Shown one piece after another: positions 25,896 to 31,617 of a stretch of 64,000 bases of DNA. Origin of the DNA: Candidatus Microsaccharimonas sossegonensis (GTDB lineage: Bacteria > Patescibacteriota > Saccharimonadia > Saccharimonadales > Saccharimonadaceae); the NCBI GenBank assembly GCA_004100325.1, contig SCKX01000001.1, positions 227,453-291,452 of the forward strand. The letters are read 5' to 3'. The position numbers and the translations under genes are program-made. Within the stretch, counting starts at the first letter, position 1, and every line of letters starts with the position of its first letter. The notes under the pieces are model-generated. The model saw only the letters and a program-made list of their open reading frames with translations, was not told the DNA's origin and searched no databases.

Positions 25896-27497
25896 ATGAA
25901 GCAGCTCCCTCAATCAGGTGCATGGATCCGACTCCTTGAACTCGCCCAAAAGCATTATTTATTAATAACGCTCATACCGGGAATCCTATTGATTGCGTGT
26001 TGGACAGTAGTCCGATTTTGGAGTAGTAAAACTATCTTTGATTTGATAGGTCAACAGGTCTTAGCACAGACGCTGCTAAAAGATGGCTCAATGGATGGAA
26101 CTGTCGGAGCGACAAATTACATTCTCAAGCTTTTTTTCGTGTACATTCCCTTTGAGAGTCTTCATATCGACCCCCGTCTAGGACTTATTCTTATGACATT
26201 GCTGATAAACATCGCTTCCTTTTTACTTATCGTATTCGCAATAAGATCTATCGCCCGTACTTTAAATGTTTTTCATAAAGGAATGTTTGTGGTAGCGATG
26301 ATTTGGTTTGCATCTCTCGCTGGTTCAATCTTGTGGATTGAATTTGCTAACTCAAGAAATATCGAGATTGCCGCTGGGTTGTGGCTTGTTGCTATCGGAT
26401 TAAAGCTACGAGGCACTATTCGTCTGTCGTTGGTCATAGGTTTTCTAGCCGTCACGGTGACTGCATTCTTCATGGATCCGCTACAGATATATATGACAGC
26501 GCTGCCCTTACTCATCTTCTGTACCATTACTGCATCAATACGGGTTTATAGGCATACAGAGTGTAACATCCTCAAGCGCACAGGTTGGATAGCGCTCCTA
26601 TTGATCGTGGGTTATGTTTTGGCTAAGGCACTCCTTGCGGGTGTCGAGGCGGTGACTGGCATACGAGTTATTGACGGTCAGTCGTCTTATTTGGGTATAA
26701 CTAACTTAACGCAGCTGATAGACGGGTTAAAAGGTCTCGGCAAGGCGAATATTCGGCTTTTCTCTGGGTATGTTGATGATGGTGGACGATTGCGGCAAAT
26801 CGTTGCATTGGCGGGGGCTCTATGGGTTACGACTGTTTGGATAATATCTGCCATCAAAAAGAAGATTCCTGTGGAATTTGCGCTATTTGTCACTATATTC
26901 ATTACTTTCATTGAAGCCATCTATCTCCTTAGTGGTCAGAGCCTTACCGGAGATACATCGCGCTACCTTGTTATGGTCATTCCTGTATTTATATTACTTA
27001 TAGCTTCCTTGTCGAGTCGGGACAACATGAAACGCCTTGCCGCGTTTGCGTTGGCGGTTGTCGTTATTTACAACACTATAACGCTGGGCGGACTTTTACT
27101 GGTGGCGTCACGAAGCGCGTATAGCCAAGATGAGCCACTTTCGCAAATTGCAGCACTCGTAATAAACAATAAGGACGTTACGTTTTATGGCAGTATGGAC
27201 ACGGCCCTGCCGACGATGTATTACTATCCGGATACCGCGGTGCTGCCATTGAGTTGTTCGGATATGAAGCTTGCCAGGGCTAGGATGTTTTATCCGAATA
27301 GTAGCTTCGATAAATATCAAGCCATATCAACAAAATTCAAGGCTGTTATCCTCGATAATGGTAAGGTAATTACTAATTACCCGTCGATATGTGGGGAAAA
27401 GTCTGTCAAGAAACAGCTTGGTACCCCGATTCGTCAATCGATGACTTCAAACGATTTTACTGTTTTATACTATCCCTCAAACTCATTTCAATTTTAA
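25896..27497 (+). CDS. Polytopic membrane protein, possibly GT-C type glycosyltransferase
   Basis: A 533-aa protein with about ten to eleven hydrophobic helices (for example LITLIPGILLIACWTVV, LGLILMTLLINIASFLLIVFAI, YLVMVIPVFILLIASL) and a soluble C-terminal domain of about 110 residues (DTALPTMYYYPDTAVLPLSC). The topology and the ArnT-like IWFASLAGSILWIEFANSRNIE suggest a GT-C fold lipid-linked sugar transferase, but no certain catalytic Asp pair was found near the first loop. It is flanked by 41-bp direct repeats, so it may be cargo of the element. Surface-glycan modification is an inference. Confidence 0.5.
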   Translation: MKQLPQSGAWIRLLELAQKHYLLITLIPGILLIACWTVVRFWSSKTIFDLIGQQVLAQTLLKDGSMDGTVGATNYILKLFFVYIPFESLHIDPRLGLILMTLLINIASFLLIVFAIRSIARTLNVFHKGMFVVAMIWFASLAGSILWIEFANSRNIEIAAGLWLVAIGLKLRGTIRLSLVIGFLAVTVTAFFMDPLQIYMTALPLLIFCTITASIRVYRHTECNILKRTGWIALLLIVGYVLAKALLAGVEAVTGIRVIDGQSSYLGITNLTQLIDGLKGLGKANIRLFSGYVDDGGRLRQIVALAGALWVTTVWIISAIKKKIPVEFALFVTIFITFIEAIYLLSGQSLTGDTSRYLVMVIPVFILLIASLSSRDNMKRLAAFALAVVVIYNTITLGGLLLVASRSAYSQDEPLSQIAALVINNKDVTFYGSMDTALPTMYYYPDTAVLPLSCSDMKLARARMFYPNSSFDKYQAISTKFKAVILDNGKVITNYPSICGEKSVKKQLGTPIRQSMTSNDFTVLYYPSNSFQF

Positions 27498-27513
27498 TCC
27501 CATAAAAGATTCT

Positions 27514-27554
27514 CCGCCAATTATAAGCATAATGTAAAAGCATGGTGTTTTTGT
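27514..27554 (+). repeat. 41-bp direct repeat, right copy (possible att site)
   Basis: Partner of 25843-25883 at 85% identity. It is preceded by CT, so CTCCGCCAA at 27512-27520 also matches 9 bases of the tRNA-Ser(GCU) end. Confidence 0.8.
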
Positions 27555-27581
27555 CATAATAAGCCAAGTGATTAGTAGTGA

Positions 27582-27617
27582 TTGACAATTTATATACCAT
27601 AAGTATATACTTATGGT
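27582..27617 (+). promoter_or_regulatory. Promoter and palindromic operator of the RelBE-like module
   Basis: -35 TTGACA (27582-27587), 16-nt spacer, -10 TATATA (27604-27609). A perfect 22-bp palindrome (27596-27617, halves ACCATAAGTAT/ATACTTATGGT) covers the -10 and touches the start codon. This is the expected site for autorepression by the antitoxin. Confidence 0.85.
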
Positions 27618-27899
27618 ATGAGTAAATATGCCGTCATAAACCTAAAGACAGACCCCCTATTGAAAGAACTAGCAGCAAAAACTGCAGATAAGTTGGGCGT
27701 CAGTATCAGTGCAGTCTTAAATAACGAGTTGCGTCGCTTTACGGCTGAACAAACCGTCGTGTTCGAAATACCGGAAGCACCGAACGAAGAAACAGCAAAA
27801 CTCCTTAAAACTTCGCGGGAAAGAATCGATGCGGATGATTATCATAAATTTGATAACAATAAAGATTCCCTGGACTTTCTAGCTAATACATTGAAGTAG
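27618..27899 (+). CDS. RelB/DinJ-like antitoxin
   Basis: A 93-aa protein. Residues 1-45 form a ribbon-helix-helix DNA-binding domain (YAVINLKTDPLLKELAAKTA, LGVSISAVLNNELRRF), followed by an acidic toxin-binding tail. Antitoxins of this family mask the toxin and repress their own promoter; the 22-bp palindrome ending at the start codon is the probable operator. One base separates it from the toxin gene. It should be short-lived, which is why loss of the module is toxic (family knowledge). Confidence 0.87.
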   Translation: MSKYAVINLKTDPLLKELAAKTADKLGVSISAVLNNELRRFTAEQTVVFEIPEAPNEETAKLLKTSRERIDADDYHKFDNNKDSLDFLANTLK

Positions 27900-27900
27900 T

Positions 27901-28158
27901 ATGATTACATCATATTCAAAACTATTTATTAAACAGGCAAAGAAATTAAAACCTGAGGTTCGCAAAAAATTGCAACAAAGGATAGCAGTATTTTGCGAGA
28001 ACCCTCTGACCCCATATCTTCGTAACCACGCACTCAAGGGAAAGTACAAGGAGTATCGTAGTATCGATGTGACCGGTGATATTCGAGCACTGTACCTGCA
28101 AAGAGATACTGAAGCTATTTTTGATATAGTAGGTACCCACAGTCAGCTGTATGGCTGA
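27901..28158 (+). CDS. RelE/YafQ-like mRNA interferase toxin
   Basis: An 85-aa protein of usual length. It has the YafQ-type pattern: SKLFIKQAKKLKPEVRKKLQ, NPLTPYLRNHALKGKYKEYRS, IDVTGDIRALYL and FDIVGTHSQLYG. RelE-family toxins cut mRNA in the ribosomal A site; the basic and His residues near positions 45-50 and 80 would be catalytic. It is directly downstream of the antitoxin. The right repeat of the element ends 28 bp before this module's promoter, so it may lie just outside the element. Confidence 0.87.
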   Translation: MITSYSKLFIKQAKKLKPEVRKKLQQRIAVFCENPLTPYLRNHALKGKYKEYRSIDVTGDIRALYLQRDTEAIFDIVGTHSQLYG

Positions 28159-28262
28159 AAACTTTTTTCTATTCTTTATGAATTCCTCTCTCACTTCGTC
28201 GATACCTCTGCGCGATATTAATGAGATGACTGAAATGGTCGTCTTTTTGTTATCATAAATTT

Positions 28263-28897
28263 ATGTATATAGGACACTACGCAGCAGCAGGAGCAATCTT
28301 ATCTTTAGCTCCCGGGACACCCGTTCTACTATAGCTATAGCGGTCGCTTACCCAAACCTTCTCTGGCCTTTTCTCGTATATCTTGGCAAGGAAAAGGTCA
28401 AAGTCAGCGAGCTTAACCCGCTTCAGAAAGCTATTAAATTTACCTCTTACCCGCACTCGCACTCTTTAGTTTGCTCTGCGATACTTGATCTTATCCCTGC
28501 ATTCGTGTTTGGTGTTTTATACCAAAGTGTCTGGGTTGCATTCTTGTTCTGGCTTGGTGCGTTATCGCACTGGTTGTTTGATGCTGCGGTGCATATACGT
28601 GATCTCCCTGTGTTCGGGAGGAAGAGAAATGACATCTACGTTGGACTTGGCATGTGGACCATTCCAAGGGTCGCCTTCGTTTTCGAGTATGCCTTTTTCG
28701 CCATCGTTATGCTGATCACAGCGCAGCCTTCGGCGTGGTCGGGACTCCTCATTGGAGGTCTTGCCCTTCATCTGTTAAATGCCAATTCGTTCTTTAGATT
28801 CACAAAAACAAACCCAACGGGTACACCAAAATCATATGCAACCCTTGCTCTCGTTGGATTCTTTGGTGCAATTATCTGGTTTACATTTACTTGGTAA
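28263..28897 (+). pseudogene. Frameshifted membrane protein of the YdjM/metal-dependent-hydrolase type
   Basis: The N-terminus MYIGHYAAAGAILSLAPGTP reads from an ATG at 28263 and stops at a TAG near 28332. The rest of the same family pattern continues in another frame: AYPNLLWPFLVYLGKEKVKV, YPHSHSLVCSAILDL, GALSHWLFDAAVH, then two more helices to 28897. The His-rich HSHSL and SHWLFD motifs fit membrane-bound metal-dependent hydrolases. TATCAT ends 6 nt before the ATG. I saw no slippery heptamer at the junction (about 28320-28340), so a pseudogene or sequencing error is more likely than programmed frameshifting. A shorter protein from the GTG at 28505 is conceivable. Confidence 0.7.
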
Positions 28898-29022
28898 CAG
28901 CAAATTGCTTCACAGTATGTCAATACCCCTATGCTTTAATAACTAAACTATGTAGTTTAATCTTTATTCTCTTTATTCATGTGGTACTATCTAGATATTA
29001 GGAAAAGAAAGAGACATCGAAC

Positions 29023-29229
29023 ATGAAAAAACGCGGTATTTTTTGGATAATTGCTCCGCCAGGCCTTGTAGTAGTAGGCGTTATTGTTTGGGTTTTAAAC
29101 AGTATTATAGATCCTAGCTCAGGAATTGGTGTTGTTTTGAACCTTATTGCTTTCCTATTTATGGGATTTGGCGTGCTTGCATTCATCCCGGGTCTTATTT
29201 ATGGTGTCATTCTCCTCAGCAAAAAGTAA
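29023..29229 (+). CDS. Small two-helix membrane protein
   Basis: A 68-aa protein with two transmembrane segments (IFWIIAPPGLVVVGVIVWVL and LIAFLFMGFGVLAFIPGLIY) and a C-terminal LLSKK. No family was recognised. Only a weak ribosome-binding site (AGAAAGAGA) is present. It stands alone between the frameshifted gene and the next membrane protein. The 125-bp gap upstream (28898-29022) shows nothing else. Confidence 0.6.
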   Translation: MKKRGIFWIIAPPGLVVVGVIVWVLNSIIDPSSGIGVVLNLIAFLFMGFGVLAFIPGLIYGVILLSKK

Positions 29230-29289
29230 TTACTGGAGAGTCGTAGCCCACCTTCTACTTGGAATTGCACATGCTATACTAAAATCATC

Positions 29290-29907
29290 ATGAATCCAGA
29301 CGAAGACAAGAAAAACTACTGGGAAAAACCGGAAGGGTCACAGGAGCAGCCGACTCCTGAGGTAGAAACGCCAGACAATCCAGAAGAACAAGCGCCAGAA
29401 GGCGACTTATCTCGGGATACTGATAATGCACAGCCAGATAACACCGATACTCCGGTCACCTGGACGGCTCAGGAATATGTTCATATCGATAAAAGCCCAA
29501 TGTGGTTTGTTATTTTTATTTTTGTCGTTCTCGCACTTATTGCCATTGACCTTCTATTCCTAAAATCATATACATTCTCTGCATTGGTGATCGTCATGGC
29601 GGTTGCAGTCATTATTTACACCCGTCGTCCGCCTCGTGCTCTCACCTACGCACTTAGTATCCACCAAGGACTCTATGTTGGTGAAAAGTTGTATCACCTC
29701 GATGAATTTAAATCATTCGGACTCATCAAGGATGGTGAGCATCACTCAATTATGCTTATCCCGCGAAAGCGCTTCTCGCTGGGCGTCTCGGTCTATTTTC
29801 CAGAAGAAGCCGGTGAGCAGATTGTTGATATTCTAGGCAAGCGTCTTCCGATGGAAGATTTGAAACTCGATGTCATCGACGTCGTTGTGCGTAAACTACG
29901 CCTTTAA
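29290..29907 (+). CDS. Membrane protein of unknown function with acidic N-terminus
   Basis: A 205-aa protein. Residues 1-65 are acidic and Pro-rich (EDKKNYWEKPEGSQEQPTPE). Two transmembrane helices (about 72-92 and 97-112) are followed by a soluble cytoplasmic domain that reads ALSIHQGLYVGEKLYHLDEF and RFSLGVSVYFPEEAGEQIVD. The second part looks like a PH-like domain next to a membrane hairpin, but I cannot name it. Extended -10 TGCTATACT ends 9 nt before the ATG. Confidence 0.6.
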   Translation: MNPDEDKKNYWEKPEGSQEQPTPEVETPDNPEEQAPEGDLSRDTDNAQPDNTDTPVTWTAQEYVHIDKSPMWFVIFIFVVLALIAIDLLFLKSYTFSALVIVMAVAVIIYTRRPPRALTYALSIHQGLYVGEKLYHLDEFKSFGLIKDGEHHSIMLIPRKRFSLGVSVYFPEEAGEQIVDILGKRLPMEDLKLDVIDVVVRKLRL

Positions 29908-29968
29908 CAAGTGCTGAAACTAAGCTTGAGCATTAGCCTCACGGGATTTCCTGTGCTACAATACCCTT

Positions 29969-30051
29969 TGTCCGCTGGCTAGACCACGCGAAAGCACCTT
30001 CTAGTTACAAAGCTATAACTCGTTGTTCTTAGGACAACGAGTTATATGTAT
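29969..30051 (+). ncRNA. Structured leader RNA before tRNA-Arg, candidate
   Basis: Extended -10 TGCTACAAT (29954-29962) should start a transcript near 29969. The RNA can fold with CTTTGT/ACAAAG and CTAGA/TCTAG arms enclosing a GCGAAAGC hairpin. It then carries a perfect 13-bp stem (30014-30026 with 30034-30046) and a 7-nt loop directly before the tRNA, without a U-tract. Either an independent small RNA or a processed leader. Confidence 0.4.
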
Positions 30052-30128
30052 GCACCTGTAGCTCAGCTGGATAGAGCGTCGGCTTGCGGAGCCGAAGGTC
30101 GTAGGTTCGAATCCTGCCAGGTGTACCA
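30052..30128 (+). tRNA. tRNA-Arg (anticodon GCG)
   Basis: 77 nt: acceptor GCACCTG/CAGGTGT, anticodon stem TCGGC/GCCGA with loop TTGCGGA, TTCGAAT T-loop, encoded CCA. Confidence 0.95.
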
Positions 30129-30139
30129 AACTTATTGAT

Positions 30140-30164
30140 AGTCTCGTGAATACGAGGCTTTTTA
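30140..30164 (+). terminator. Intrinsic terminator after tRNA-Arg
   Basis: An 8-bp stem AGTCTCGT/ACGAGGCT (one G-U), loop GAAT, then five T. Confidence 0.8.
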
Positions 30165-30211
30165 TGTAACCCGCTATCTCTCTATCTAATCTCTGTTAAA
30201 ATAGACAAATT

Positions 30212-30299
30212 GGAGAGGTGCAGGAGTGGTTGAACTGGCCGCTCTCGAAAAGCGGTGAACCGTAAGGTTCCGAGGGTTCGAATCCCTCCCTCTCCGCCA
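30212..30299 (+). tRNA. tRNA-Ser (anticodon CGA)
   Basis: An 88-nt class II tRNA: GGAGAGG/CCTCTCC acceptor, anticodon loop CTCGAAA, long variable arm, TTCGAAT, CCA. TAAAAT preceded by TGT (30197-30202) is its -10, the same as for tRNA-Ser(UGA). Confidence 0.96.
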
Positions 30300-30308
30300 C
30301 GATTGGGG

Positions 30309-30314
30309 TACAAT
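30309..30314 (+). promoter_or_regulatory. -10 element (TACAAT) of the HIT gene
   Basis: It ends exactly 6 nt before the ATG at 30321, so transcription should start at the A of the start codon. Confidence 0.6.
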
Positions 30315-30320
30315 AAAACC

Positions 30321-30713
30321 ATGCAAGATTCTATTTTCACAAAGATCATTAAAGGCGAAATTCCTTCTCATAAAATTTATGAGGACGATGACGTTTTTGC
30401 GTTTCTTGATATTCACCCGATTGCCCCTGGTCATATGCTGGTTGTTCCAAAGAAACAAGTTGAATTCATCTGGGACCTAGACGATGAAACCTATACAAAA
30501 CTGACTTTAGCGACCAAAAAAATAGCCCTTCATATCCGCGAAGTAACGAATGTTCCCTATATCGGTGAGAAAATCATCGGCGTCGACGTGCCGCACGTTC
30601 ATATTCATCTTGTTCCGTTTACTAATGTCGAAGAGTACCATAACATTCCCGATTCATCAGCTGAGCCGGATCACGCTAAACTGGCAAACGTAGCAGAATT
30701 ACTTTCGTTTTGA
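30321..30713 (+). CDS. HIT family nucleotide-binding hydrolase
   Basis: A 130-aa protein of usual length for Hint/HIT enzymes. CIFxKI-like start ([20 protein letters not shown]), [22 protein letters not shown], and the histidine triad [11 protein letters not shown] with the nucleophilic His near residue 95. The usual Cys of the CIFC start is missing. HIT enzymes cleave nucleoside phosphoramidates or dinucleotides. A frame beginning at 30255 would read through the tRNA-Ser and is not used. Confidence 0.93.
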   Translation: MQDSIFTKIIKGEIPSHKIYEDDDVFAFLDIHPIAPGHMLVVPKKQVEFIWDLDDETYTKLTLATKKIALHIREVTNVPYIGEKIIGVDVPHVHIHLVPFTNVEEYHNIPDSSAEPDHAKLANVAELLSF

Positions 30714-30759
30714 TTTGATTACAGCAATAAACAGATGTAGCATCTGTTAAAATAACAAC

Positions 30760-31218
30760 ATGTCATTACATATCTTAGTTGTTGGGAAAAAACACGAGAA
30801 TTGGGTCGCCGAGGGAATTCTTCGCTACCAGAAGCGTTTAAAAGCACCTTTTATTCCAGAATGGGTACTTATGGCACATTCATCGTTTGATGGTCTTACA
30901 GCGCGTGAGGATGAGTCTAGACGTATACTTTCGCGCCTTAACGCTTATGATTATATTATCCTTATGGATGAACGCGGCAAGACGCTACATTCCCCTACTT
31001 TTGCCGACGTATTAAAAGAACAATTAGATCACTCACGAAAGGTGCTGATTATTATTGGTGGAGCCTATGGCGTTACACAAGCGCTACGAGAAAAAGCAGA
31101 CCTAGTCTGGTCATTATCACCACTGGTATTCCCGCATCAACTTGTTCGGCTCATTGTCATCGAGCAACTGTATCGAGCACAGCAGATTACGCTGGGCGGA
31201 CCGTATCACCATACATAG
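30760..31218 (+). CDS. rlmH: 23S rRNA (pseudouridine1915-N3)-methyltransferase RlmH
   Basis: A 152-aa SPOUT-class methyltransferase. The C-terminal knot carries LIIIGGAYGVTQALREKADL and LVFPHQLVRLIVIEQLYRAQQI, ending TLGGPYHHT, as in RlmH, which methylates pseudouridine 1915 of helix 69. TAAAAT preceded by TGT ends 6 nt before the ATG, giving a leaderless start. Length and motifs are standard. Confidence 0.95.
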   Translation: MSLHILVVGKKHENWVAEGILRYQKRLKAPFIPEWVLMAHSSFDGLTAREDESRRILSRLNAYDYIILMDERGKTLHSPTFADVLKEQLDHSRKVLIIIGGAYGVTQALREKADLVWSLSPLVFPHQLVRLIVIEQLYRAQQITLGGPYHHT

Positions 31219-31229
31219 TTGCCGTATAC

Positions 31230-31258
31230 TTGACAAGCTGTAAATTTTATGCTATTAT
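31230..31258 (+). promoter_or_regulatory. Strong sigma-70-type promoter
   Basis: -35 TTGACA (31230-31235), 17-nt spacer ending TGC, -10 TATTAT (31253-31258). Start expected near 31265. The best canonical promoter in the window. Confidence 0.8.
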
Positions 31259-31296
31259 CCAATCTGTTAATTACACATAAAAAAATAAAAATATAT

Positions 31297-31617
31297 ATGT
31301 TGCCACTATTTAACCCACTACTCCTCGTCTTCGTTATCGTTACCGCATTTGGTGTCGTCATGCAGGGTACAAAGGTAGATAGAGCCGCTTCGATTGCTAT
31401 CGTCTCGCCAATTGCTGGCACCACCGACATTGCGATTGCCGATGCTTCGAAATCAAGCGAACATGTGAGTGTTGAACGGATATCTATAAAGAATCAAGAA
31501 AGTGCGACACAACGTGAAAACGTGCCGAAAATGCAACCCCGCAACGATCACACCAAGTATTTGCAGGTGAAAAAGTTTGCTACAAGCGGCGGCAACGGGT
31601 TGTGGCCGTCGGATTAA
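31297..31617 (+). CDS. Small protein with N-terminal membrane anchor, unknown function
   Basis: A 106-aa protein: one hydrophobic N-terminal helix (LLLVFVIVTAFGVVMQ), then a polar Ser/Lys-rich tail (SSEHVSVERISIKNQES) of about 75 residues, ending ATSGGNGLWPSD. No cysteine or known motif was found. The start chosen is the second in-frame ATG; the first (31249) lies on the -10 element. The terminal stop overlaps the convergent valS stop within TTAA. It has a very strong promoter for such a small gene, so it may be abundant. Confidence 0.55.
   Translation: MLPLFNPLLLVFVIVTAFGVVMQGTKVDRAASIAIVSPIAGTTDIAIADASKSSEHVSVERISIKNQESATQRENVPKMQPRNDHTKYLQVKKFATSGGNGLWPSD

Larger units (their letters stand above)
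21978..27520. mobile_element. Integrative element(s) inserted at tRNA-Ser(GCU)
   Basis: The left boundary is the tRNA 3' end CTCCGCCAA (21978-21986). The same 9 bases recur at 27512-27520, and the shorter CCGCCAA at 25843-25849. This suggests two tandem segments: about 3.9 kb with recombinase, small RNA, toxin-antitoxin and small regulators, and about 1.7 kb with one membrane protein gene between 41-bp direct repeats. No structural phage or conjugation gene is inside, so it would be a minimal integrative or mobilisable island. Boundaries are inferred. Confidence 0.6.

Noticed and set aside
28320..28340. Programmed ribosomal frameshift in the membrane hydrolase gene
   Set aside because: No slippery heptamer or downstream pseudoknot was recognised; the CTATAGCTATAG repeat has a 6-nt period, which would not change the frame.
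30255..30320. Upstream start for the HIT protein
   Set aside because: The frame crosses the tRNA-Ser(CGA) 3' half; the ATG at 30321 has a -10 element exactly 6 nt upstream.
31614..31617. Overlapping convergent stop codons (also at 60477-60480) as a regulatory signal
   Set aside because: TTAA and CTAG overlaps are a common by-product of compact genomes; no hairpin or other signal was seen there.
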